Below, piece after piece: positions 22,463 through 33,814 of a stretch of 64,000 bases of DNA. The DNA comes from Gordionus sp. m RMFG-2023 (Eukaryota; Nematomorpha; Gordioida; Chordodea; Parachordodidae): the NCBI RefSeq assembly GCF_954871325.1, contig NC_088779.1, forward strand, positions 21,330,846 to 21,394,845, written 5' to 3'. The position numbers were made by a program, and so were the translations under genes. Under the pieces are notes generated by a model that saw only the letters and a list, made by a program, of their open reading frames with translations, did not search any database and had not been told where the DNA came from. Numbering within the stretch: the first letter of the stretch is position 1; each line of letters opens with the position of its first letter.

Positions 22463-24884
22463 CAGGGGCGTCGCTAGCCTTTACAATCTCAGGGGGCTCA
22501 ACTAAAAAAATGGCTTCGCCCCCCATATTCCCTAATTTGCGGGCCTTCGGCCCTCTTTTGCCCGGCCTTCGGCCGGGTTATATATTAATATATTTTTAAA
22601 AATTATAAAATATCTTAAAACCAAATTAATTTACTTATTTTCTTTCCTTCTGTATCTACATTATTTATAATCATGTCATTCACAATACTTTCTTCATTAT
22701 TTAATAAATCTAAATAAGGTTAATTTTAAAATGTATTTAATCAAATGTAATTTGTTGTAATAAAACTTCTTTATCCAATATACCTTTATATTTACTGCTA
22801 TCAAGAATCTGGCTTGTTGTAGTATCCTCTTCGGAATCCATGCCTAAAATTTTATATTTAATTATATTTAAAAAATTAATACCTTCAGAGATATCTATAC
22901 ATTGGATCTCACATATATCTTCAGATTGAGCCACACATATTGCTTCAATTATTTTATAAATAAAATATCTTATATATAAATTAATTTACCCATTTTCTTT
23001 CCTTCTGTACCTACATTATTTACAATCATGTCATTCATACTTTCTTCATTATTTAATAAATCTAAATAAGATTAATTTTAAAATGTATTTCATCAAATGT
23101 AATTTGTTGCAATAAAACTTCTTTATCCAATATACCTTTATATTTACTGCTACCAAGAATCTGGCTTGTTGTAGTATCCTCTACAGATTCTATGTCTATA
23201 TAAAATTTTATATTTAATTTAGTTATATTTAATTTAATTATATTTAATTTAATTATATTTAAAAAATCAATACATTAGAGATATTTGTACATTGGATCTC
23301 ACATATATCTTCAGATTGAGCCACACATAGTGCTTCTATTATTTTATAAATAAAATATCTTAAATATAAATTAATTTTTTACCTATTTTCTTTCCTTCTG
23401 TACTTACATTATTTACAATCATGTCATTCACAATACTTTCTTCATTATTCAATGAATCTAAATAAGATTAATTTTAAAATGTATTTCTTTTCCGTGTATT
23501 TATTTTTGTAAATATAATATACAAAAAGTAATATTCCATATTATAGTGTCCATTTTTCAAAAAAATATATAAATAAGCAAACTATTCTAAATTTATTTAG
23601 CATTTTTATTAAAATATAGTTTATTATTGAGTTAGGATAAACAAATAAATATATAAGTATCAAATTATGAAAGAATGATTGAGTAAACAATTTAGCCAAT
23701 ATTATCTTTATTAATGTAAAAAGAATAATAGTGTATGATTTTTTAAGATATTGACTATTTATATAGAAAATATTTACTATGTTTTATTTAGCTAATATTT
23801 TGACATCACCTTATGTGATTATATTAGAAAATTTAAAAAAAAAATTTCCATTTCTAGTGTCCTGCTCCTGAAAGGTGAAAATATATTGTAAAGCAATTTT
23901 TGCTTAACTTGAAAACTTAAGAAATCAATATTGTTTAATACTCTGGTGAAAAATGACTTAAATAGAAATTCTATAGAAATTAGGCAAATTTGGAAGGAAA
24001 TAGGAAAAACATATAACTTCAATTATAATCAAGTGAAAAAGAAACCTTCCATTAAAATAGATAATTAACTAATAAATTTTTATTTTTTAAAACTTAAATG
24101 TCCAAAGTGTTTTGTTATTAATTTGTGAAAATTTTAAGGATTTTTTCAAAACATTTTGGACACAGACTTATATATAAATTTATATTTTCTTTCTTTTAAC
24201 ATTTTTGTTTTCAATATTTATATCTTTTAAAACTACAATTAATCGTCTTTCAACTAAATCAAAGTTTGAATTTTAAAAACTGTATAAATTATACTTTGTT
24301 CATCACCAGCTTTATTATTGAATCCTCTTCTTTGGTCCTCAAGATTATTGCTACTTTTATCTTTAGTTTTTTTCATAAAGTCTTTAATGCTTAAATTTTT
24401 AAATCGCAAAGTCACTTTATTTAAATAGTGATTTTAAACTCGGCTTACAATATTAAATTTGTTAATTTTCAATTAATAAATCTTTATATTTATTTAATTA
24501 GGGTTATATAATAATTTAATTAATAAAAATCAATTAAACTTCAACTGTTAATGCTAAATTGATATTTAAACATTATGCTTGGTATTGATATTTTATTTTT
24601 AACAAAAAATTTGATTGCAAGCTGACATAGTGAAAATATAATTTATAAGTATTAATCTAATCTAATAAAATTTAGATAGTCTTATTAATTTTTAAATAAT
24701 AAAATTAAATCTATATATTACTTAATAGAATTATAATAAACAGGGGACAATCAAAAAAAGTTCTTTTTAGTTTAAGGGGATATTAAGGAACCATTAAAAA
24801 AAAAATTTTTGCTTCAGGGGGCTATTCAAATTTTTCAGGGGGCTTGAGCCCCTGCTTGCCCCCCCCCACCTCGTGACGCCACTG
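22463..24884. mobile_element. hAT element (CAGNGGCGTC ends), 2.4 kb
   Basis: Left end CAGGGGCGTCGCTAGCC, right end the inverse of CAGTGGCGTCACGAGG, flanked by perfect 8-bp duplications CCCATGCT (22455-22462 and 24885-24892). Near the left end are GGCCTTCGGCC palindromes and near the right end long C/G tracts. The inside is mostly AT-rich with a triplicated segment; only a short open frame (22737-22934, minus) is seen and I do not recognise it. Confidence 0.88.
22636..23490. repeat. Tandem triplication of about 350-395 bp inside the hAT
   Basis: TTTTCTTTCCTTCTGTAYCT recurs at about 22638, 22990 and 23387, each time followed by a similar run through TACATTATTTACAATCATGT. The first two units carry the same short minus-strand reading TTTSQILDSSKYKGILDKEV; the third is truncated. 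Confidence 0.8.
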
Positions 24885-25062
24885 CCCATGCTAGAATACA
24901 TTTCTTGTTAAATCGAACTTTAAATTTTTTAAATCGCTCTCGGTAAAGGATTTAGAATCAAGAGATTAATACGACATATACATATAAAAGCATGGTAATA
25001 ATTTATTCCAAACAAGTATAAGAAACTTATTTATAAAAAGTAAGTAGACATATAGTTGATAT

Positions 25063-25290
25063 TCCTCTATTATATAGAATTAGTTACAAAATACTAGGTA
25101 AAATTCCACTTTTACAGACATATTTGACAGTTAGAGAATATATTACTGTTAATAGTTATTTTACTAATCAATGCGCTTGATAATAAATATAGCAATAATT
25201 TTCATTCAAATATTTAACGCCATCTATATATTTTAAATAAATAATATTATTAAAAATTAATCTTTATATTATTCATCCTACAATGTCTTT
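25063..25290. repeat. Dispersed repeat, copy 1
   Basis: A segment of about 230 bases sharing order and blocks (ATTTGACAGTTA, TTGATAATAAATAT, TATTTAACGCCATCTAT, ATTATTCATCCT) with 34431-34680 in the same orientation. Nature unknown. Confidence 0.6.
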
Positions 25291-25786
25291 AAAAAATATT
25301 TTTTGATGTCCTTATCAATATTTTATAGTTTTTTGTAAAATATATAATTCGCTATATTGGTAAAAATTACTTGATTGTTATATGATAATTGATAAAATTA
25401 GATATACTGTAAATCTACGACATATAATATTCCACTGTTTGTATAGTGCTTTAATTTTTTTAAATTTAATTTATGATTTAATTTTATCAATAGTTTCATA
25501 ATTATATTTTAGTTTTATTAATATAAATAAATTAAAATTACTCACCATATAAAAAATATATTTAATATATTATATTAATTAATAATTTTATGGATCTATT
25601 ATTAATAATTATAATACATTTCACTTTTGTATTAAGACTTATCTTTGGCTTATATTCCATTTCTTAAAAATCATTTTTGGTTTATTTTCAAAAATTTATA
25701 AATTATGATGAATAGTTTTATAAAAAAATATCAACTTTTACATTCTTTCTTTCAAATTATTGTTTAAGATATATACATACATTTTT

Positions 25787-25922
25787 GAGGGTCAGGGAGT
25801 GGAGGGAGGACTAAGGGGAATATTTTTTATTAGCTTAAAATGATATTCACAAAAAGTGATAAATTTCTGCAGGGGGGGATTTCCCCTTTTCTCCCCTACC
25901 CCTCTGGCTACCCCTATGTTTG
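25787..25922. mobile_element. Small G-rich inverted-repeat element
   Basis: GGGAGTGGAGGGAGGACTAA at the left and the inverse of CATAGGGGTAGCCAGAGGGG with GTAGGGGAGAAAAGGGG at the right form an imperfect inverted repeat about 135 bases long. The right end resembles hAT ends. Confidence 0.45.
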
Positions 25923-25929
25923 AAGGGTA

Positions 25930-27600
25930 ATCAGGTGGAGGTTTTCTGAGGATAAATTTTGAAATGAACAAATCAAATGAATCCAAGCAACCAGAGTACA
26001 ATAATACCTTTTATTTTATGAAAAAAATAATAAACTGAATATCTTTATTGGAGATGGAGAGGGCCGATGCAGTTGCCTAATTTAATTAATTTTCATTTCG
26101 GATAAAAGTTTCGAGTTTTTTTCCAAATTTTGTAAAGTTGATGAACTTCCATTTTCGATAATCAATTTCTTCACATCATAATTAATGGTCTTCATGCCTT
26201 TATAATCCAATGGTCACATATTTGCATTGTGCTACTCATTGAATTTGGCAATTCTGACTAATGTTCTCTGCCACCATTAATATCAGATTGCTTAGATATA
26301 ATAATATTCATTTGAAAAATTTCCACATTATACAAAATATCTATGTTATGTTTAAGTATCATATGAGACGATAATATGTATCCTCAGACAAAATACAATT
26401 TATTTAAAGTTATTACATTATAGTCCTTTAATTTTAGTGTTATAGCTTTTAATACGCATTATTTTATACAAAAATATGAAGTTTTTAATGTTTTGTCATA
26501 TTTTATGATTGGCGCATTCTGGATTAAGATATTTACAATAAATCCATAATAATAATAGTTATGATTCTTATATTTGACAAAATAAAGATGTTTGGTAATT
26601 CTAGCATTAGTCAATTTTTTTAGATCCAGGTGGATGATGGGCAGAATAAAGAGGGGTATTTTGGTATATAGAGCAATGTTAGAATAGTAATAAGATAAAT
26701 CCAAAAGAGATAGAGCATAAAAGATTAGACTAATATATAGGTGTGAAGAGGAGGGGGGGGGGATATATGTAAATTCTGGAGGGAGCCTGGAGATTTTATG
26801 GCCAGAGAATAATTAAAATAAAATATCTACAAAAGATAAATATATTTATTTTCTCGTCACATTCCCTATCCATCGATTTTAAAAATACGGTAGAAAGAAA
26901 AGCTTGAAAATTTTTTTATATTCGACATTATATTTTTAAATTGGGCAAACCGTTAATTCAAAGCATTAATGCCGATGACTACCTATCTCACTTTATGAGA
27001 ATAAGAATAGGTATATTTTTTATAATATCATTTATATTGACCTTATCTTAAAATTTGAAAATAATTTCATAAGATTTTTGCAAATAGTCTTCTCTTTCTC
27101 GTTAAATTGTAAACATAGATTTTTTTTAAAATCTTATAAATAGACAAATCAGTGTAAATTATCTATTTTGCTTAAAATCATTCCTATCTCATGTTTATTA
27201 ATATTTCCCATTTAAATTTTAGGCCTAATAAAAACATAGTAAAATTTGTTAGAAATATATTATAAATTAATTCGTATCACAAGTTAAAATATAAAAATTT
27301 TATCTATAAATACAAATACTTTTTGTTTTATAATATCTTAATTATCTTTTTATTGAACGCTTATACAATGGGATTCGTAAATAAACAGCTTCTAAATGTC
27401 CGCAAACTTGAATCGTTAAATATTTGTCACAAGAAACTTACTGAAATTCAAAAAAATCTGTGAAACCAGTTTAAATCAGACTCGTTGTTTTCAAAGAGAG
27501 GATACTAAAAAAAATAATTATAATTATAATTCTTTAAAATACTTGCTAAAAAATATTTTTTAGCATGACGTAAATTTGGCAGGATTTTGTATTACATATC
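25930..27600. other. AT-rich intergenic sequence
   Basis: No gene supported. 26041-26290 is slightly richer in GC and reads for short runs on the minus strand (EEIDYRKWKFINFTKFGKKL) with several stops; it may be an old transposon fragment, but I cannot name it. A G run occurs at 26752-26761. Confidence 0.35.
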
Positions 27601-27606
27601 ATGATC

Positions 27607-27961
27607 AAGGTTGCCAGGTCAAAATTTTCATTGCGGGAGAAATTTAGTATTATGTGGGAGAAATATGAGAATTTCAGTAGAAATAAAAAAATTCCTAAAA
27701 TGTTCCGACCTTCGGCCGAGATTTTGAATGATTTAATTATCCGCCTATTATTTTTTATAATTAGTTTATATAAATACAAAGTCTGTAAAATAAAATAACT
27801 TCTTGATTTATTAAAATACATTAATTTATAAAAAAAAAACCAGATCTTTTTTAAATATAAAAGAAGGTAAACAAGATAAAATTTTATAAAAAAAAATGAT
27901 TTTTATTTTACAATTATTTATGAGAATGTCCCGCAAAACGACCGTAATTGGAAATCTACTG
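27607..27961. mobile_element. Possible hAT MITE with GGTTGCCA ends
   Basis: CAAGGTTGCCAGGTCAAAAT with TTTTCATTGCGGGAGA at the left, and at the right the inverse of TTTCCAATTACGGTCG with TTTTGCGGGACA; a loose inverted pair. A CCTTCGGCCG palindrome lies inside. No target duplication found. Confidence 0.35.
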
Positions 27962-28364
27962 TGTGTGTGTGTATAACATTATAGGGATAGGCGCTTAATT
28001 ATCACGTATCACGTTTAAATACATAATAAGGTGCTCTAAAAATAGGAAATAACACAGATGCACAGGGGCATCGCTAGGGGGGGGGGGCTCAGGGGCTCGA
28101 GCCCCCTGAAGCAAAAAATTTTTTTTTTAATGGCTCCTTAATATCCTTTTGAACTAAAAATAATTTTTTTTGATTGCCCACTGAATGATTTCTTTTATAA
28201 TTCCATTAAGTAATTATAGATATAATTTTATTATTTAGAAAATAATAACTATTAAAATTTTTATTAAATGAAATTATTTTAATTATTAGATTAGATTAAT
28301 ACTTATAAATTATATTTTCACTATGTCAGCCTGCAATCAAATTCTGTATTAAATATATAATATC

Positions 28365-28788
28365 TGTACCAATATGGGATTGATATTTATTGCTGAGGCT
28401 AGTGGGAGAGACTGAATATCTATGGAATCTTTATTCAACTTCTATCAAATCCAAAATAATAATCAAAATATCGTCTGTAAATTAATAATCAAAAAATCAT
28501 CGGTCAATAAATAATAAAATAATTTTCGAAGAATCCAAATTATCCAAAACTGAACTTTTTTGAATTAACAATGTATATATATATATATATAAAAATTAAA
28601 CAATTTTCGAAGAATTAAATATATAAAATTTGCATATTTGAATATATATATAAAATTTATAGAAAAATATTATGTTCAATTTAAGATTATTTACATAGAC
28701 AAATTACCCCAAAAATATTATCTTCGTCCACCATTTATTTATGAATAATCACTTTTCAAAATTAACATTCGAATTTGCATATACAACA
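28365..28788 (-). repeat. Gypsy 3' LTR
   Basis: 424 bases, TG...CA bounded; contains an (AT)n run at 28573-28590. Almost identical to the other LTR. Confidence 0.95.
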
Positions 28789-28798
28789 CCTCCTTCCT

Positions 28799-29125
28799 TT
28801 AGATCTCCCTTGCCCCCGAAATGTTCACTGATTCAACCATATTTCGCATCGGTAAATTCGTATTATTGTTCGCTGTCAACTCTACACTGGGACAATATCG
28901 TAACTTGTGTCCTCCCCCACAAGCCCAACATTCCACTCTCCTTCTTGTGTTATATGGTGCTATCCTGTGAACCCCTCTCGTTGGCGTCTCTTGTAGCCAA
29001 TCTCCATATCTTTGTTTTGCTTCGTTCCTAGCGGCTTCTACCCATCTGTTGGACTCTTCTGAACCGTCAACCTCTCGGATCTCTATCTTCATTATTTTGT
29101 TACCCACTCTAACATAGGAGGCCAT
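28799..29125 (-). CDS. Gypsy small 3' ORF with one zinc knuckle
   Basis: A 108-residue frame between pol and the 3' LTR. It has a basic/aromatic middle and a knuckle-like CWACGGGHKLRYC (spacing CX2CX3HX4C, one residue shorter than usual). Position and motif suggest a nucleic-acid-binding accessory protein; function unknown. Confidence 0.7.
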   Translation of the reverse strand: MASYVRVGNKIMKIEIREVDGSEESNRWVEAARNEAKQRYGDWLQETPTRGVHRIAPYNTRRRVECWACGGGHKLRYCPSVELTANNNTNLPMRNMVESVNISGAREI

Positions 29126-29231
29126 CTAAATCAAATACTTTATACACATATATATTCTTCGACTTTCTTCTCTAACTCTTTATAAAATATAACTCTCCTA
29201 ATTAAGTCTAACATCCCTTTTATTTCCTACA

Positions 29232-29377
29232 ACGTATGATTCTCCTACTACGTCTATCATCACGTTATTCCTTTCCAAATTATGATTCTCCTACTATGTC
29301 TATCATCAATTTATTCCTTTCTAAATTATGATTCTCCTACTATGTCTATCATCAATTTATTCCTTTCTAATTCTTCG
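29232..29377. repeat. 48-bp tandem repeat, three units, between Gypsy ORFs
   Basis: ATGATTCTCCTACTAYGTCT followed by ATCATCA recurs three times at a spacing of about 48 bases, between pol and the small 3' ORF. Confidence 0.85.
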
Positions 29378-29395
29378 TATAATTCTCATTTCTCT

Positions 29396-32300
29396 CTAAG
29401 GCCTTAAGCTTCTACACCTTACTTGCTTCAGGTGCCTTGTAAAGGTTCCTTCTTGTCCTTCAATCTTTACTTCTACTTTTTTCTTTCCTATATTTTTGCT
29501 TATTACCCCCTTCCCCCATTTAATAGGCCCATCAAACAACAATACCCACACCAAACTTCCTACTGGAAATCTTTCACTCTCTGCTTGTTCTCTCCTTATC
29601 ACTTTTTCCTTTAAAAAATCTAATTCTGATCTCGTCTTTCTTCCTAAAAATATTTCTGCTGGTGACTTTCCTTTTGCTGTTTCCGTACTGTTGTATGCTA
29701 ACAATGATAACCACCATTGCCCTTCTCCATATTTTGCCTTTTTCAACCAACTCTTTACTAAAGCTACCATTCGTTCAGCTTGTCCATTGCTTCTTGGGTA
29801 ATAAGGTGGTGTTAATAAATGTCTAATATTCCACCTATCACAAAATTTATCAAATGCTCTACCTTTAAACGCTGGACCTCCATCTGATACTATCGTCTTC
29901 ATCAAACCATATTTGCCTACAAAATCCTTTATCTTGTCTAAAGCTACTCTTGTTGATAAACCTGAAACTTGCTGACAATCTATCCATTTTGAACCTGCAT
30001 CTACCATGATAAAAAATCTTTTCTTCTCATATTCTAAAAAATCTACGTGTATTCTTTCGCATGGAATGTCTGTCTTTGGCCATTTATCTTCCTTATTCTT
30101 TGCTGGAACATTAGCCCACATGTTACAGGTTTCACAGCTCCTTGTTAACTCTTCTATTTCCTTATTCATCTTAGGCCACCACATATATTCTCTTGCTTTA
30201 TTTTTCATTCTTTCTATGCCTTGATGACCTGAATGTATTACATTTAAGGTTTCCTTTCTTAATTTATTCGGTATCACTAATCTATATCCTCTCAATAAAC
30301 AATTGTCTTCTATATTTAATTCACTCTTAACTTTTTTAAACGCTTTATCTTCATTTTTCCATTCTATATCTCCTTTTAAACAAGCTTTAATTCTTATTAA
30401 TTCTTCATCTTTTTGGGATATCTTATCTACTATATCAAATGTTATAGGTTTTTCGCTTGTATCTATTCTCACCGCTCTTATAATATTACCATTTACATTT
30501 TCTTCTTCTTCTATATATTCTAAACTATTGATTACTGGTTCTTTGTCTTCAATGTCTTTATTAAACAATCTTGATAAAATGTCCGGTAAGCAATTTTGTT
30601 TACCTTCTCTGAATTTTATTTCAAAATCGAAATTACCAACTAAAATTAGCCATTTTTGCAACCTGGGTGAAATCATAAGTTCCTTATTCTCTTTTTTAAA
30701 TAAATCTACCAACGGCTTATGGTCCGTATACAATAAAAACCTTTTTCCTATCAGATATTCCTTACATTTCGTAAGCCCGAATTTCACTGCTAGAGCCTCT
30801 CTTTCTATCGTTGAGTAATTTTTCTCAGTGCTATTAAATCGTCTCGATAAAAATAAAACAGGTTTCTCCACATTATCTATCATCTGCAACAAAACTCCTC
30901 CTATACCTTCATTAGAAGCATCTACTGCTAAAATAATATTTAATTTCTCATTAAAACAACTTAAAATAGGCTTCTCTACCATCTTTATTTTCAACTTTTC
31001 GAAACTTTTCTCCTGTGCTTCTCCCCATTCAAATTTTTTATTTTTCTTTAATAAATCATACAACGGTGTAGCAATTTCTGCAAAATTTTGAACAAACCGA
31101 TGATAATAATTTGTTGCTCCTAAAAACGCTTGTACCTCCGCTTTATTATTCGGGGCTCTCATATTCATGATCTTATCTATATTCTTTCCAATTGGCGTAA
31201 TCTCATTTCCCTTTATAACATGTCCTAAATACTTTATTTCTTTTACTCCAAAAACGCTCTTCTTCAAATTAGCTTTTAAACCATTTTCTACTATAATATT
31301 TAACACTTTAACTAATCTCGAATTGTGTTCTTCTTCTGTTCTACCCGATATCAAAACATCATCTAAATAATACATTATTCCTTTTATTCCTTGAAATAAC
31401 GCCGTCATCGTTCTTTGAAATATTGGCGCTGATATTTTCAAACCAAAAGGTAATCGACAGAATGCAAACAAACCTCTATGAGTTGTAATCGTTAGTATCT
31501 TACTTGTCTTTTCACTCACCTTAATTTGCAAATACGCATTCGAAAAATCAATCTTTGAAAACAGGGTGTCTCCTCTTAAATTCGCTAGCAGTTGTTCTAT
31601 TCTAGGTAGTGGATACTTTTCATTTATTACGCACTTATTAACTGTTACTCTATAGTCTATACACAATCTTAAACTGTTATCTGGTTTCCTTATGGGCACT
31701 AAAGGTGTTGCCCATTCACTATACACTATTGGTTTTATTATTCCGTCTCTTGACCATTTATCTAATTCTTTATCTAATTCTTTATCTATCTCTTCTATCC
31801 AAGAAAACGGTAATCTTCTTATGCCGCAAAACTTAGGTCTATAATTTTCTTCTAATAGTATATCTACTTCAAAATTTTTCAGAGTACCTAATTCTTCTTT
31901 AAAGACTTCATTATACCTATTCAAAATAATCTTTATTTCTTTGTCAACCATATCTTCAACAACATTCTGATCTACCATATTATTAATTTCTTGTTTAATT
32001 TCGACTGAATTTACCTCTATTATCTTTGTATCTCTTGTTTTCTTATTTTCTTCTAAGTTGCTTCTATATTTAATCAAAAATTCTGGTGTTCGATTTTTAA
32101 GTTTATCGAGAACTAATTCTTGTTTATCCTCTATAATAGGTAACTTAAATCTATCGAAATCTATCATTTCACTATTTTCTTCATTACTTACAGGGATAGT
32201 GTCGAAAAATTTCCACCAATTATAAACTGGACCTAACGTTCTTATATCATACCATCCTAAAATCGGTTCAATCTTCAACGTCGTTATCCACAAATTTATA

Positions 32301-32803
32301 CTTTTATTAACTCTTGGTAACCTTACCCTATAATACCCTAAAATTTTCACCATGCTACCATCCAATTGTTTGGCTCTTATCTTTTTAGTAACAAACTCTT
32401 TCTCTGGCCAAAATCTCATAAAATCCTTTATACTTATTAAACTAATTTCTGCTCCTGTATCTAATAAAAAACAAATTTCTGCTTCCTCCATGTTTATCTT
32501 TACTCTAGGGCATCTATTTTTCATTAAAAAATTCTCTAATTCCATCTTTAGTACGTATATCCTAGTTGCCTTTTTAATTCTATATATTTCAAAATCTCTA
32601 CTTTTTATCTTTATATCACTTCTATTAATATCGCTTGAATTATAATTATCAACGTTAAAGCACTTTTTATCATCGCAAAATTTCTCGTTCTTATTACCAT
32701 AATTATTTTTACTTGCACTAGCATTATCAACATTATCCAAATTATCATTATTAAAATTAAAATCTTTATTCTTATTTTCTACTAAATTATCAACGTTAAA
32801 CAA
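29396..32803 (-). CDS. Gypsy pol polyprotein (protease, RT, RNase H, integrase)
   Basis: A continuous 1135-residue frame. Protease: LLDTGAEISLIS near residue 115. Reverse transcriptase: LRLCIDYRVTVNK, FSKIDFSNAYLQI and YLDDVLISG in the 350-480 range. RNase H: LAVDASNEGIGGVLLQ and YTDHKPLVDLF, about 600-720. Integrase: HSGHQGIERM with CETCNMW (HHCC), then HVDFLEY, VSDGGPAFKG and PRSNGQAERM as the DDE core, about 850-1060. Length and domain order are normal for Ty3/Gypsy. The first 60 residues are Asn/Asp-rich because the frame begins in the minisatellite. No envelope-like gene is present. Confidence 0.97.
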   Translation of the reverse strand: MFNVDNLVENKNKDFNFNNDNLDNVDNASASKNNYGNKNEKFCDDKKCFNVDNYNSSDINRSDIKIKSRDFEIYRIKKATRIYVLKMELENFLMKNRCPRVKINMEEAEICFLLDTGAEISLISIKDFMRFWPEKEFVTKKIRAKQLDGSMVKILGYYRVRLPRVNKSINLWITTLKIEPILGWYDIRTLGPVYNWWKFFDTIPVSNEENSEMIDFDRFKLPIIEDKQELVLDKLKNRTPEFLIKYRSNLEENKKTRDTKIIEVNSVEIKQEINNMVDQNVVEDMVDKEIKIILNRYNEVFKEELGTLKNFEVDILLEENYRPKFCGIRRLPFSWIEEIDKELDKELDKWSRDGIIKPIVYSEWATPLVPIRKPDNSLRLCIDYRVTVNKCVINEKYPLPRIEQLLANLRGDTLFSKIDFSNAYLQIKVSEKTSKILTITTHRGLFAFCRLPFGLKISAPIFQRTMTALFQGIKGIMYYLDDVLISGRTEEEHNSRLVKVLNIIVENGLKANLKKSVFGVKEIKYLGHVIKGNEITPIGKNIDKIMNMRAPNNKAEVQAFLGATNYYHRFVQNFAEIATPLYDLLKKNKKFEWGEAQEKSFEKLKIKMVEKPILSCFNEKLNIILAVDASNEGIGGVLLQMIDNVEKPVLFLSRRFNSTEKNYSTIEREALAVKFGLTKCKEYLIGKRFLLYTDHKPLVDLFKKENKELMISPRLQKWLILVGNFDFEIKFREGKQNCLPDILSRLFNKDIEDKEPVINSLEYIEEEENVNGNIIRAVRIDTSEKPITFDIVDKISQKDEELIRIKACLKGDIEWKNEDKAFKKVKSELNIEDNCLLRGYRLVIPNKLRKETLNVIHSGHQGIERMKNKAREYMWWPKMNKEIEELTRSCETCNMWANVPAKNKEDKWPKTDIPCERIHVDFLEYEKKRFFIMVDAGSKWIDCQQVSGLSTRVALDKIKDFVGKYGLMKTIVSDGGPAFKGRAFDKFCDRWNIRHLLTPPYYPRSNGQAERMVALVKSWLKKAKYGEGQWWLSLLAYNSTETAKGKSPAEIFLGRKTRSELDFLKEKVIRREQAESERFPVGSLVWVLLFDGPIKWGKGVISKNIGKKKVEVKIEGQEGTFTRHLKQVRCRSLRP

Positions 32804-33165
32804 ATTATTATCATTACCAAATTTATCATTATAATTAAAATATTTATTCTTACCTGAACTAGAATTATCAACCTTAGAAAAATTATTATCATTACAACAT
32901 TTATCATTAAAATTAAAATATTTATTCTTACCTGAATTAAAATTATCAACCTTAGAAAAATTATTATCATTACAAAATTTATCATTAAAATTAAAATATT
33001 TATTCTTACCTGAATTAAAATTATCAACATTAGAAAAATTATTATCATTACCAAATTTATCATTAAAATTAAAATATTTATTCTTAACTGAATTAAAATT
33101 ATCAACATTAGAAAAATTATTATCATTACAAAATTTATCATTAAAATTAAAATAATTTCTCTCTT
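32770..33165. repeat. 78-bp minisatellite between Gypsy gag and pol
   Basis: About five units of 78 bases containing AAATTATTATCATTAC and TTTATTCTTACCTGAA. Because 78 is divisible by three, it keeps frames open on the minus strand (an Ile/Leu/Met-rich 129-residue frame and the Asn-rich start of pol); the former is probably not a real protein. Confidence 0.85.
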
Positions 33166-33171
33166 AGTCAT

Positions 33172-33594
33172 TTATTGCAATTTTCTTGTGTGTGTCCTTC
33201 TTGAGTTATTGCACCTTACAATTGAATTGTTTACTCTGCAACTTATAGCCACATGGCCATTCTTGCCACACCTCGCGCATCTTAGATTCTTCGTTATCTC
33301 ACACTGGCGCGACATGTGGCCCGGCTGACCACAACTATAGCAAATTATCTGTCTGTAATTATCCGTTCGTATGAAGTTGTTTATATTTCTTTTCTTATCT
33401 TCCTCTCTTAATATATTCTTAATATTTTCTAACTCTTTAATCTCTATCTTAACGTAAGTCGTATTTCTTCCTATAATTAAACCTAACGTGAAACTTAAAA
33501 TTAGCACCAAAAATATAATTATACTTATATTTTCAAGTATTAAACTTAATAAATTTATTTGCGTAATATACATTAAAGTGTACTCAATAACCAC
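33172..33594 (-). CDS. Gypsy gag-position ORF with two zinc knuckles
   Basis: A 140-residue frame, first in the element. Residues 12-42 are strongly hydrophobic (ISIIIFLVLILSFTLGLIIG) and look like a membrane segment. The second half carries two CCHC knuckles, CYSCGQPGHMSRQC and CARCGKNGHVAISC, as in nucleocapsid. No recognisable capsid domain; gag in this lineage may be reduced or very diverged. Confidence 0.8.
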   Translation of the reverse strand: MVIEYTLMYITQINLLSLILENISIIIFLVLILSFTLGLIIGRNTTYVKIEIKELENIKNILREEDKKRNINNFIRTDNYRQIICYSCGQPGHMSRQCEITKNLRCARCGKNGHVAISCRVNNSIVRCNNSRRTHTRKLQ

Positions 33595-33796
33595 TTGATT
33601 AAAATAATTTTAACTAATCTTAAACAATTAAATAAATATAAACATACGAATAAAACCAATACCAAGATCCAAAATTTATATAACATCAATAAGAGAACCG
33701 AAATTATCAAATTTTTATATATATTTTTTATTATTTTTTTTTACCTTGTTCCAATGTATAATTTGACTGACTTTTGATCTTCTAAAGCCTGGATCA

Positions 33797-33814
33797 ATCG
33801 CTGTAAGGCACCAC
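33797..33814 (-). other. Gypsy primer-binding site
   Basis: Directly inside the 5' LTR the minus strand reads GTGGTGCCTTACAGCG; TGG plus the following bases is the usual complement of a tRNA 3' CCA end. Which tRNA is not determined. Confidence 0.6.

Noticed and set aside
29396-32645. Plus-strand frames across the Gypsy pol (up to 171 residues)
   Set aside because: They are shadows of the pol frame on the opposite strand.
32782-33171. A 129-residue Ile/Leu/Met-rich membrane protein
   Set aside because: The frame is produced by the 78-bp minisatellite in the Gypsy element and repeats with it; nothing supports translation.
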